From contig NZ_CP031841.1 in assembly GCF_003432385.1 (NCBI RefSeq), positions 2,705,579 to 2,769,578 on the forward strand: a stretch of 64,000 nt of DNA. Reading direction: 5' to 3'. Below are positions 38,911 to 49,611 of this stretch, in pieces. The translations under genes were made by a program, and so were the position numbers. Positions within the stretch are counted from its first letter, which is position 1, and every line of letters starts with the position of its first letter. The notes below the pieces were generated by a model. The model made no database searches, was not told the DNA's origin, and was given only the letters and a program-made list of their open reading frames with translations. This DNA is from Breoghania sp. L-A4 (GTDB taxonomy: Bacteria > Pseudomonadota > Alphaproteobacteria > Rhizobiales > Stappiaceae).

Positions 38911-39215
38911 GCGATGTGGCCCTCATCGTCGCGCGCGTCACGAGTGAGGCGAAGGAAGACGTCTTCCAGCGAATCTCGGACCTGGGTCAGCTCTTCAAGG
39001 ACAATCGCTTCCCGTGCAGCAATCCTGCCGACGGTCGTCGTGTCGACGCCAGTGATGAGAAGGCTTGATGTCGAAACGTCCTCGCAAGCAATGCCCGCGC
39101 GGCCCAATGCCGTCGCAAGCTGAGTTCGCGAAGGGGTTCGATCCTTCACCACCAGCTTGTTGCCGTATCGCTTGGTAAGTCGATGCGCTCGAATGCCGGC
39201 TGCGTTCGCCGCGTC
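38907..39215 (-). pseudogene. ABC transporter ATPase with the catalytic core deleted
   Basis: The minus strand reads IRAHRLTKRYGNKLVVKD, the first 18 residues of a drug-exporter ATPase, and then directly RTPSRTQLATALGRAGIA..., the C-terminal accessory domain ending VLEELTQVRDSLEDVFLRLT. Walker A, the signature LSGGQ, Walker B and the H loop are all absent: roughly 190 residues are missing in frame. The N-terminal Met is also missing; upstream sequence is of another origin. Non-functional as an ATPase. Confidence 0.83.
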
Positions 39216-39339
39216 GAAATGCTGGTCAGGAAGACGCAGGAACTCGCCCGCGAGAGGAGGACTTGCATTCGATTGGATGTCTTGCCTCATTCCGCACACG
39301 GTAGGGATCGGCGTCGGCTGATGGTGTTCATTTTTCCGA

Positions 39340-40106
39340 CTACTCGAGGACATAGACGTAGGCATACGCATAGGCGCAATCGGGGTCGATCTGCTCCATC
39401 AGCCGTCTGCCGATCGCTTCCGCGACGTCGCGGACCGCAACGCCTTCCTCGCCCACCGCATGGTAACGCTCGCCACTCGCCCCTTGTCGAGGACAAGGCT
39501 GTAAAGCCGGGCGGCGTCGAGCCGGTGAACCGCCGGCCAGCGGTTTTGTCCCTCGCCCACATAGGCCGAGAAACCCTGTTTGCGCGCATGATCCATCAGG
39601 TAGGATGCAAATCCCTGCCGGTTCTGATCGTGGACCTGCGGCATCCTGATCACCGACACGCGCACGCAGCTGTCGGTCAGCGCCATGGCCACCTGCTCCG
39701 ATACCCGTGGCATGCCATGGGCGCCCGCCGGCAGAATATCGGTCTCGGTCGAAACCCGCCCCATCAACGGCGGCAGGCCCGACGTGACGATGAACCTTTT
39801 ACCCGATCCCGCAAGAGCGCTGCCCATCGCTTCGATCGCGATGCGGTCCATCTCGCAGTTCTCCGCCATGCGAGAGAAATCATGATCGAAGGCCGTGTGA
39901 ATGACGGCGTCGGCCTGCGCCGCGCCACGGCGCAAGCTGTCCAGATCCCGCAGATCGCCCTGCAGGACGTCGCAGCCGGCTTGCCGCAAGGCATCGGCAG
40001 ATGTACCCGACCGCGCAAGTCCCAGGACTTCGTGTCTGTCGTTGAGCAGGTTGGGCACGATCGCCGAGCCAATGAACCCGGTCGCGCCGGTCAGAAAAAT
40101 TCGCAT
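39340..40106 (-). CDS. NAD(P)-dependent epimerase/SDR-type protein, frame broken once, altered C-terminus
   Basis: An extended SDR: MRIFLTGATGFIGSAIVPNL (Rossmann loop), DLRDLDSL, AVIHTAFDHDFSRM and VSVIRMPQVHD. The frame breaks at the A2 run 39464-39465 (plus strand); one more base gives VYHAVGEEGVAVRDVAEAIG, as in the family, but then the protein ends within about 18 residues in MEQIDPDCAYAYAYVYVLE. Relatives are about 30 residues longer with a different end, so the 3' end appears replaced. ATG 40106. Product about 255 residues. Confidence 0.75.
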
Positions 40107-40176
40107 TCCAATACCTCCGGATATTCCTGTCGGAGCGGGCTGCATTGCTCAAAGCAACCCGCAATTCTGCGCGTCT

Positions 40177-40923
40177 TCACCAAGGAACGGTTCCATTTTC
40201 GTCGGAGAAGGTCCCGGTCGGTCCATCATCGCCAATCAGGGCAAGCCGCACCGGTTCCCGCGCGCCCTCTTCCACGCTGCGCGTGCCGTTGAAGTTGTTG
40301 AGCGCGGTCGAGGTGAAGCCAGGACAAGCGGCGTTGACCTTGATGTTGGTGCCTTCGAGGGCAAGCGCAAACGCCAGCATCACGGCGTGCGCCGCTGTCT
40401 TTGACACGGAGTAATTGCCGAACATCCGCCGGTGCGGATTGGCGGGATCGGAGTTGAGCGTCAGCGATGCGCCCGAACTCCCGGTAATGACGATGCGGCC
40501 CGCAGGCGACTCACGCAGAAGCGGAAGCATTGCCTGTGTCACGGCAATGACGCCGAACACATTGGTCTCAAACACCGTTCGGATATCGGCAAGAGGCGCG
40601 TCCGTGAGCAGGTTTGTCCTGACGGCTTCTGCGAAGTCCAGGTTCGGCTTCGCCCGTGAGATCCCGGCATTGTTCATCAGGATATCCAGGCGGCCGAACC
40701 GGGTGCGAATGAGAGCGGCCGCTCGAGCGACCGATGCTTCACCCGTGACATCGAGCTGGATAGCGTGGGCTCCCGCTCCGATTTCCTGCGCCGCCTTCTC
40801 GCCCTTTTCGAGATCGCGCGCGCCGACAATCACCGTCAGACCTTTTGCAACCAGATCCTTGGCGATCTGGAGACCGATGCCTTGAGTGGCTCCCGTGACG
40901 AGAGCAATGCGTTCGTCCGACAT
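40177..40923 (-). CDS. SDR family oxidoreductase
   Basis: A 248-residue classical SDR: TGATQGIGLQIAKDL near residue 10, NNAGISRAKPN, Ser in VITGSSGASLTL and the catalytic Tyr-Lys in FGNYSVSKTAAHAVM, then CPGFTSTALNNF. It is divergent from the tetR gene with a double palindrome between them, so it is probably the TetR target. Substrate unknown; similar enzymes reduce carbonyl compounds. Confidence 0.88.
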   Translation of the reverse strand: MSDERIALVTGATQGIGLQIAKDLVAKGLTVIVGARDLEKGEKAAQEIGAGAHAIQLDVTGEASVARAAALIRTRFGRLDILMNNAGISRAKPNLDFAEAVRTNLLTDAPLADIRTVFETNVFGVIAVTQAMLPLLRESPAGRIVITGSSGASLTLNSDPANPHRRMFGNYSVSKTAAHAVMLAFALALEGTNIKVNAACPGFTSTALNNFNGTRSVEEGAREPVRLALIGDDGPTGTFSDENGTVPW

Positions 40924-40971
40924 GATGAAGTCCCTAGTTTCTCTGCTGGCTTTTTGAAGCCCGACGGCGTA

Positions 40972-41019
40972 TTAAACGGAACGGTCTTCCGTCTATATAC
41001 GGAACGATGTTCCGTTTAA
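40972..41019. promoter_or_regulatory. Double palindromic operator between the SDR and tetR
   Basis: Two 15-base palindromes, CGGAACGGTCTTCCG (40977-40991) and CGGAACGATGTTCCG (41000-41014), are 23 bases apart and themselves lie in one large inverted repeat of 21-base arms (40972-40992 with 40999-41019). This is a convincing TetR operator that can control both divergent genes. It covers an ATG at 41007, which argues for the later tetR start. Confidence 0.82.
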
Positions 41020-41048
41020 CAAGCGCGTATCGGGAATTTTTGGAATCC

Positions 41049-41663
41049 ATGCCTGGCAGATCGTCGGAACGGAATGTGCGCGCAGATGCGCAGCGCAACA
41101 TCGAGACGCTGGTACGCACGGCACGGGACGTGTTCGCCACGTCAGGGGTTGAGGCTCCGATGCGCGAGATCGCGGAAAAAGCAGGCGTCGGCGTCGGCAC
41201 CATCTATCGCAACTTTCCGCAGCGCTCCGATCTGATTGCAGCGGTATTTCGCAGCGAGGTCGACGCCTGCGCGGACGCCGCGGCCAGTCTTGCCGAGGCC
41301 TTTCCTCCCGGGGAAGCGCTCGACCGCTGGATGCAACGGTATGTCAATTTCATCGTTGCCAAACGCGGACTGGCGGCCGCCCTGCATTCGGGCGACCCGG
41401 CGTTCGAGGCCTTGCCGGCCTATTTCGACAGCCGGTTCGAGCCTGCACTGCAAAGCTTGCTCGATGCCGCGGTCACCGCCGGAGAAATACGCCCCGACGC
41501 AAATCCGTATGATCTCTTGCGAGCGGTCGCGAGCCTGTGCATGCCGTCAAGCGACGGAAATCCCTCAGCCGCTCGCCGGCTGGTCGCACTACTGGTTGAC
41601 GGACTGCGCTATCGCGCGGGCTGTCCGCAGGGCGCTGCCAATCCTGCACATAAGCCTGAGTAG
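41049..41663 (+). CDS. TetR family transcriptional regulator
   Basis: A 204-residue repressor. The N-terminal helix-turn-helix is clear: RNIETLVRTARDVFATSGVE, APMREIAEKAGVGVGTIYRN and FPQRSDLI. The C-terminal ligand domain has the RPDANPYDLLRAVASLC segment common in this subfamily. I prefer ATG 41049 to 41007, because 41007 lies within the operator and 41049 directly precedes the conserved part. It probably represses itself and the divergent SDR. Confidence 0.9.
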   Translation: MPGRSSERNVRADAQRNIETLVRTARDVFATSGVEAPMREIAEKAGVGVGTIYRNFPQRSDLIAAVFRSEVDACADAAASLAEAFPPGEALDRWMQRYVNFIVAKRGLAAALHSGDPAFEALPAYFDSRFEPALQSLLDAAVTAGEIRPDANPYDLLRAVASLCMPSSDGNPSAARRLVALLVDGLRYRAGCPQGAANPAHKPE

Positions 41664-41698
41664 ACGCCGAGCAAATCGTCTCAGACAGCTTATACGCG

Positions 41699-42045
41699 CT
41701 AGTTTTCCGGAACCCCGTCGGTTCGCCTCCGAAGAATGGCGTCCGATATGATATCGAAGAGGTGATCCGCGCGCGGGACGAGCGGAGGCTGGTCGGCAAG
41801 CCAAGCCAGAGCGCTGATCAGTGCGAAGAGATCGTTGCCATCCATGTCATCCCGCGCCAACCCCCTGGCTTGCGCCCGCTTCAGAAGCTCCGCCCCGCCT
41901 GCCGCAGATCGACGCATGAGGAATGCAGAGCGGAGTTTTCGTCGGCGATCGCGGCCACCATCGGCGCGATCACACCCTTGTAGCTGTGGGTCACCGCGAT
42001 CGCCTCGCGCAGCCAGCTCAACAGCGCCTCGCCGGCCTGGTCCCA
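41699..42045 (-). pseudogene. TetR regulator, C-terminal remnant
   Basis: The minus strand reads WDQAGEALLSWLREAIAVTH, then SYKGVIAPMVAAIADENSAL, and, after one added base at the C4 run 41893-41896, AGAELLKRAQARGLARDDMD through LRRRTDGVPEN. This is the ligand domain of a TetR repressor. The helix-turn-helix is gone: the sequence stops at about 42045, exactly where an ADH remnant begins on the other strand. Confidence 0.82.
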
Positions 42046-42369
42046 CGACCTCGATCTTGTCGTCGATGCGCTGGGTGGTCCGACAACGGGTCGTTTTCTC
42101 CAGACCCTGAAGCGCGGAGGAGCCTTGTTCCCGGTCTACCCGCTGGGCTTTTCGGACGCCGAGGAGGCCGGAAAGCGGGGCATCATGGTCTCCACGACCC
42201 AGGTCCGTTCCAGCGGAGCGCAACTGACGGAGCTTGCCCGCTATCTGAACGACGGGACGATCCGCGCAGTGATCGACGGCACCTTTCCGCTTGCCGAGGT
42301 GCGTCAGGCGCATTAACGGGCAGCCAGGGGTCATATCCAGGGCAAGATCGTGCTGACCGTTGGCATGTG
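42045..42369 (+). pseudogene. Quinone/alcohol oxidoreductase, C-terminal remnant with a stop mutation
   Basis: The plus strand reads DLVVDALGGPTTGRFLQTLK, RGGALFPVYPLGFSDAEEAG, QLTELARYLNDGTIRAVIDG and FPLAEVRQAH, then TAA at 42314-42316 where relatives have GAA, and goes on with RAARGHIQGKIVLTVGM to TGA 42369. It is the last third of an MDR oxidoreductase. The catalytic and most of the nucleotide-binding domain are lost. The reading direction away from the tetR remnant shows that they were a divergent pair. Confidence 0.83.
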
Positions 42370-42385
42370 AACGGGAGGAAACGCC

Positions 42386-42685
42386 ATGCTCATCCTCATG
42401 GGTTACATCCACATCGACCCTCAGGACGTTGACGCATTCGTCCGCGACGTTCAGGCGATCGGTCTCAGCACGAAAGCCGAGGATGGGTGCCTGTTCTACG
42501 GCATCACCCTGGATGACAGGCCAACGGGACGCTTCCTCGTTGCCGAGCGCTGGCGGGACCAGAAAGCGCTGACAGCCCATCTTGCAAGGGCGGAGACATT
42601 GGCGTTCCTGAAAGACTGGGGCGGCCGGATGAAAGGCGACCTTCAAACCTACGAGGTGATGGAGGACATGCCCAGATCCAGTTGA
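42386..42685 (+). CDS. Antibiotic biosynthesis monooxygenase (ABM) domain protein
   Basis: A 99-residue single ABM domain: LMGYIHIDPQDVDAFVRDVQ, CLFYGITLDD, FLVAERWRDQKALTAHLARA, then ETLAFLKDWGGRM. Such proteins include quinol monooxygenases (YgiN type), which act on small aromatics without cofactors. A strong GGGAGGAAACGCC precedes ATG 42386. It follows the ADH remnant by 16 bases and was probably in the same operon; it may now lack its promoter. Confidence 0.83.
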   Translation: MLILMGYIHIDPQDVDAFVRDVQAIGLSTKAEDGCLFYGITLDDRPTGRFLVAERWRDQKALTAHLARAETLAFLKDWGGRMKGDLQTYEVMEDMPRSS

Positions 42686-42717
42686 ACCGCCGGCTCCGGC
42701 AAGGCCCGCGCATCGTC

Positions 42718-43340
42718 TTATGAACCCTCGGGCGCCGCGACCGACCTCAGGTCGCGCGCCAGCTTTATGTCCGGTGTGCGTGCCAGCTCTTCGATGAAGC
42801 GATCCATGAACAGGCTGACACGGCGACTGGCGGCGAGGCCGGGCGCGCGGATCAGGTAGAGCAGCTTGGGGACCAGCGGACGTTCGGGCAGGATGATTTC
42901 AGCATCGCCGCGAGCCAGAAGGTCGGCCACGAGATAGCGCGGCGCCTTGGCAAAACCCAGATGGTTCTGCACGGCCTGCAAAATCAGCTTGGGCATCTGG
43001 GCGGCAAAGGAAAGGGTGACGGGAGCACTCCGCCATCGGCAAAGACAATGGTATTTTCATCAGGGTCGTCCCGATACTGGATGTAGTCGAGGGGAAGCAA
43101 ATCCGCCGGTGCTTTCGGCCTGCCCACCCGGTCGAGATAGCCGCGCGAGGCGACCAGGCAGAGCTCGATCTCGGCCAGTTTGCGCACCGTGCCGTTGCCG
43201 GCGCCATCCGTGCTTGCCTGGATCGCCAGATCAAGTCCGGCCTCGGCAAGATCGACCAGATCGTCGGTGGCGCGGAATTCGATTTTCAGCTTCGGATGGG
43301 TGCGGCGGGCCAGGCTCGTCAGCAAGGCCGCCGGACGTGA
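42718..43340 (-). pseudogene. LysR family regulator without its DNA-binding domain
   Basis: The substrate domain is recognisable: [50 protein letters not shown], then, after one base is added next to 43020-43023, GGVLPVTLSFAAQMPKLILQ, AVQNHLGFAKAPRYLVADLL and PGLAASRRVSLFMDRF. The first roughly 110 residues, including the winged helix, are missing. Its 5' boundary lies in an AT-rich patch (43370-43430) next to the 3' end of guaA. Confidence 0.8.
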
Positions 43341-43448
43341 TCTATGCCCACCGATAGATGTCGATAGGCATAAGGGTTATTTATTTTTATTTTCAGTGCC
43401 TTAGTTCGTAAGGCAGCGTAAATTCGGCGGCGTTCGGATGCGCTTGAG

Positions 43449-44998
43449 TTATTCCCACTCGATCGTGCCCGGGGCTTTGAGGTGATGTCGTAGGTGCAGC
43501 GGTTGATGCCCTTGACCTCGTTGATGATCCGCGTCGCGGTCTCGCCGAGGAATTCGTGGCTGAAGGGATAGAAATCCGCCGTCATGCCGTCGACCGAGGT
43601 AACCGCGCGCAGGGCGCAGGCGTAGTCGTAGGTGCGGTAGTCGCCCATCACGCCAACGGTGCGCACCGGCAGGATCGCGACGAACGCCTGCCAGATCGCG
43701 TCGTATAATCCGTGCTTGCGGATCTGGTCGATGAACACCGCGTCCGCCTTGCGCAGGATGTCCAGCTTCTCGCGGGTGATCTCACCCGGACAGCGGATCG
43801 CCAGACCGGGGCCGGGGAACGGATGCCGGCCGATGAAATGATCCGGCAGCCCCAACTCGCGACCAAGCGCCCTCACCTCGTCCTTGAACAGCTCGCGCAG
43901 CGGTTCGACCAGCTTCAGGCCCATCTTCTCAGGCAGGCCGCCCACGTTGTGGTGCGACTTGATGGTCACGGACGGACCGCCGGAAAACGAAACGCTCTCG
44001 ATCACATCCGGATACAGCGTCCCCTGGGCCAGGAATTCCGCGCCCTCGATGTCGTGGGCGTGCTTCTGGAACACGTCGATGAACAGCTTGCCGATGATCT
44101 TGCGCTTGGTCTCCGGATCCGAGACGCCTTCCAGCTCGCCCAGGAACAGCTCCTGCTCGTCGGCGTGGATGAGCTGCATGTTGTAGTGGTCGCGGAACAT
44201 GGTCACGACCTCTTCCGCCTCATGCAGGCGCAACAATCCGTGGTCGACGAACACGCAGGTGAGCTGGTCGCCGATCGCCTCGTGGATCAGTACGGCCGCG
44301 ACCGAGCTGTCGACGCCGCCCGACAGGCCGCAAATGACCTTCTTGTCGCCAACCTGCGCGCGGATCTTGGCGATCGCTTCCTCGCGGTAGTGGCCCATGG
44401 TCCAGTCGCGCGTGCAGCCGGCGATGGTGACGAAGTTCTCATACAGCTTGGAGCCGTGCGGCGTGTGATGCACCTCGGGGTGGAACTGCACCGCGTAGAA
44501 GTGCCGCGACACGTCCGCGGTGATCGCGAAGGGCGCGTTCGGCGATGTGCCGTAGACCTCAAAGCCCGGCGCGATCTCGCTGACATGGTCGCCGTGGCTC
44601 ATCCACACCTGCTCGCGGTCGGTCTCGAACCAGCCCTCGAGCAGATCGAGCGTTCCGTTCTTCGGCGTCACATAGGCGCGGCCGAACTCGGCCGTCATGT
44701 GGCCGCGTTCCACCTTGCCGCCCAGCAGATGCATCATCGCCTGCTGGCCGTAGCAGATGCCGAGCACCGGCACGCCCAGCTCGAACACCGATTTCGGCGG
44801 CAGGGGCGCGCCTTCGTCGAAGACCGATGCGGGCCCGCCGGACAGGATCACCGCCTTGGGCTTGAAGTCGCCCAGGAACGCGTCCGTCACTTTCTGGAAG
44901 GGATGGATCTCGCAGTAGACGTTCGACTCGCGCAAACGACGCGCGATCAACTGGGTCACCTGGGAGCCGAAATCGATGATGAGGATGGTGTCGGTCAT
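43449..44998 (-). CDS. guaA: GMP synthase (glutamine-hydrolysing), frame broken near the end
   Basis: The last step of GMP synthesis: XMP plus glutamine and ATP to GMP. The class I glutaminase has [15 protein letters not shown] (catalytic Cys) and [11 protein letters not shown]; the ATP pyrophosphatase has the P loop [13 protein letters not shown]; the dimer domain ends [20 protein letters not shown]. The frame is lost at the G4 run 43471-43474 (plus strand); one more base gives PPGTIEWE and TAA 43449, the normal GuaA end and 516 residues. Almost surely a sequencing indel, since guaA is needed for growth without guanine. Confidence 0.94.
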
Positions 44999-45118
44999 GA
45001 AGCGGGTTTACCCGGTTGGTATCGACATTTGAACTGTTTTCGCGCCGCTTCGGCGCTTTTTGCGTCGCTGCACAGCCGGTGGGCACGTTGCCCCGCGGCC
45101 CGCCCAAACGCGGTGCGT

Positions 45119-45601
45119 CTAGTCACGCCTGGACAGCGGCTTCAGCAGCTGACTGAGGCGGATGCGATCCTGAAGATGCATGCCCGTGAGGATGTCCTTC
45201 TCCAGGGCGGTCAACCGTTCGCCGATGGCCTCGGCGGCGTCGCGCCCCTTTTTCGTCGGCGTCAGGATGATCAGGCGCCGGTCGGCGGCGTTTTCGCGCT
45301 TCCTGAGATACTTGCGGTCCGCAAGCCGCGTGGCCGCCCGGCTGACGGCAACCGAATCCAGCCCCACGCGCGGCCCTATCTCGCGCACCGACACGCTGTC
45401 GGTGCGCATCAGGCAGGCCAGCACCTGCCACTCGGCGAGCGAGAAGCCGAACTCCTCGGACACAACCCCGGCGAGCCGGCGCTCGATCGCCCGCGCCGCC
45501 GCCATCAGCCGCCAGGGCAGGAAATTATCGAGCGCGAACGGCTCGGCCGCCGCTTCCAGCAAGGATCCCTGGAGCGCGAATAGATCGGGTTTTGAAGACA
45601 T
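45119..45601 (-). CDS. MarR family transcriptional regulator
   Basis: A 160-residue winged-helix regulator: FGFSLAEWQVLACLM, VREIGPRVGLDSVAVSRAAT and RLADRKYLRKRENAADRRLI, then ILTPTKKGRDAAE. It lies between guaA and rsmB in the same direction, but its target is unknown. ATG 45601 starts the conserved part; an ATG at 45658 would add 19 residues. Confidence 0.85.
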   Translation of the reverse strand: MSSKPDLFALQGSLLEAAAEPFALDNFLPWRLMAAARAIERRLAGVVSEEFGFSLAEWQVLACLMRTDSVSVREIGPRVGLDSVAVSRAATRLADRKYLRKRENAADRRLIILTPTKKGRDAAEAIGERLTALEKDILTGMHLQDRIRLSQLLKPLSRRD

Positions 45602-45692
45602 GCCGCCTTCTAGCCGAGGAACCCGCGTGCCGCCATCGGGCAATGATTCATTCCACATGAAATGAAACGTGCTGGCAGTGCGCGAACGCGCC

Positions 45693-46987
45693 CTATTCCT
45701 CGCGGACCATCACCGCGACGAAAAACCCGTCGGTGTCGGTGGACGCGGGCGTCATGGTGATGGAGTTCATGTCCGCCGACCACGGCTGCGCCTTGTCGAA
45801 CCCAAACGTGTCCTGCCAGACTTCGCCCAGCGAGACGATCTGGAAATTCGGATTGTTGTCGAGGAAACGGTAGACCTGCTCCTCGTTTTCTTCGGCCAGT
45901 ACCGAACACGTCGCGTAGACCAGGCAGCCGCCGGGCTTCACAAAGGCCGCGGCCGTGGCGATCGCAAGCTCCTGCTCCGCGATACGATCCTCGAGCGCCG
46001 CCTCGCTCAGCCGCCACTTGGCGTCCGGCCTGCGCCGCCACACGCCCGTGCCCGTGCACGGCGCGTCCACCAGAACCCGGTCCATCTTGCCGACCAGGTC
46101 GTCCAGCGCGCCTTCCTTGGGACTGCGCACCTGGATGTTGCGCGCGCCGGCGCGGGCGAGACGCTCGTGGATCGGCGCGAGCCGGTGCTTGTCGCTGTCG
46201 TAGGCGTAGATCTGGCCCTTGTTGTCCATGCTGGCCGCCAGCGCCAGCGTCTTGCCGCCGCCGCCCGCGCAGAAATCCAGCACCTGTTCGCCCGGTCCCG
46301 CGAAGACCAGCAGCGATGCGATCTGGCTGGCCTCGTCCTGGAGCTCGAACCAGCCCTTGCGATAGCCTTCCTCGGCCTGTACATGGGGCATGCGGGCGGC
46401 ACCCGGCTTGGCCTTCAGCCGCAGCCCGACCGGCGAGATCTGCGTCGCCTCGACGCCCAGAGATTCGAGCCGCGCGGCCACCTTCTCGCGGCTCGCCTTC
46501 AGCGTATTCACACGCAGATCGACCGGCGCGCGCGTGGCAAGCGCCTGACCTTCGGCCACCGCCTCATCATCGAAATTGGCGACAAACGCCGGCCACAGCC
46601 ATTCCGGCACGTCCGCCTTGACCCAATCGGGGCGTCATCAAGCGAATTCGCCGCGATCGCCGCCTTCTCCGCGTCGCTGAGCGGCTCCGGCGCGTGGCGC
46701 TCATCCGCGGCAATCGCCGCTTCCAGGCCCTCGACGCCCTTCTCCCATTCCAGCGCATAAACGCCCAGCACCAGTGCGCGCGGCGTCTCGGCGCCCATGC
46801 GGAACGCCAGAGAGGCGCGTCTGCGCAGCACGTCGAAGACCAGGTTGCCGATGACCGTGCGGTCACCCGAGCCAGCGAACCGGTGCTTGATGCCCCAGTC
46901 CTTCAGCGCTTCCTGTGCCGGGCGATGACGCGTCTCGATTTCCTCGAGCACTTCGATCGCTGCCGCAATGCGGCCCCCGTCCTTCAT
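45693..46987 (-). CDS. rsmB: 16S rRNA (cytosine-C5) methyltransferase, RsmB/NOP2 type, frame broken once
   Basis: An m5C methyltransferase with an N-terminal NusB-like part (RPAQEALKDWGIKHRFAGSG) and a Rossmann domain: VLDFCAGGGGKTLALAA, VDAPCTGTGVWRRRPDAKW (first catalytic Cys) and LVYATCSVLAEENEEQV (second Cys). The frame breaks at 46628 (plus strand): one more C gives DDAPDWVKADVPEWLWPAFV and one product of 431 residues, the family length. The last start, MPEWLWP, at 46610 would otherwise be a truncated protein. Order next to guaB is typical for Hyphomicrobiales. Confidence 0.87.
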
Positions 46988-47064
46988 ATCAAAACGTCCT
47001 TTCGGCTGCCGCGCTCGGCGGCGGCCTTGTGTCGATTGCAGGTCCGGTCAGCGACCGGTCCGCA

Positions 47065-48663
<1,599 letters not shown>

Positions 48664-48798
48664 TCATTAACACGCTTATGACGGCTTGCAAAGCCATGAT
48701 GCGCGGCTGATGTTCCACGCTAACGCCCACCCCGCCGAGAGGGATTCCGCAGCCCGTCTACCGGGCGCTCCGGCGGACTTTTCGAGAGGCATAGAATA

Positions 48799-49607
48799 GT
48801 GGAACCGAAGCCCCAACTGGATGTGATCAACGCGGCCGTCGATGCGCTTCGCAACGTTCCTGGTGTCCATGCGCTGTTTCTCGCCGGGAGCCATGGCGCC
48901 GGGCTCCAGGACAAATGCAGCGATATCGATTTCCTCGCGGTCGTCACCGAACCCGCGGCCGCCGGGTTTTCGGACCTCTGGCGCGAGACGCTCGGCGGTA
49001 ACATCCTCCTGTGGCGGGAACGCCCCGGCCAGGTGATCAATGCGATTGTCGGAGACTGGGTGCGGATCGATGTGCGGTTCATCGCGCCCGCGCAACTCGC
49101 GGGCCTGTCGCGCGACCGCCTGAAGCCGCTCTTTGATCACGACGAGATTTACGGGACGCTGCCGGCCGTCGCGCCGCCACCGGCGCTGGACAAGGAAAAG
49201 ATGAGCTGGCAGGTCGAGGAATTCATCCGCATTCTCGGCCTGCTGCCGGTCGCGATGGGACGCGGGGAATACATTAATGGCGTGACAGGTCTGGGTTTCC
49301 TGCGCGGCCTGCTGATCGACCTGCTGATCGCGGAGACGGGCGCACCGCACAGGGGCGGTGCGCTTCACCTCAATCGCCTGATCACTGCCGAGCACAAAGC
49401 CATCCTGACCGCCCTGCCCCCTTGGTGCCGGAGCGCCGTGCCCTGATCGGCGCACACCTCGCATACGCGGCCGCCTATCTGCCTCGGGCCCGCGCACTGA
49501 CCCGGCGCGCCGGCATCCGCTGGCCGGACCGCCTTGAAGCGGCGTTGTGGGCGCGGCTGAAATCCACGCTGGACATTGATCCCCCGGCGTCCAGTCCGGG
49601 GGCCTGA
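48799..49607 (+). CDS. Nucleotidyltransferase-fold protein, frame broken once
   Basis: The N-terminus holds the polymerase-beta-like nucleotidyltransferase motif: LFLAGSHGAGLQDKCSDIDF (GS...DxD), followed by RIDVRFIAP with the third acidic residue. Aminoglycoside nucleotidyltransferases share this fold, but I see no specific drug-class signature. The frame breaks at the C5 run 49417-49421; one more C joins LTALPP to LVPERRALIGAHLAYAAAYL and gives 269 residues. Start is GTG 48799 behind GAGAGG. It is the only plus-strand gene in this block and convergent with rlmE. Confidence 0.75.
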
Positions 49608-49611
49608 TCCA

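Noticed and set aside
41699-42646. A 315-codon minus-strand gene
   Set aside because: Only its last 65 codons are real (tetR remnant). The rest is antisense to the MDR remnant and the ABM gene.
43712-45583. A 623-codon open frame opposite guaA
   Set aside because: Antisense shadow of guaA and marR; no domain and typical shadow composition.
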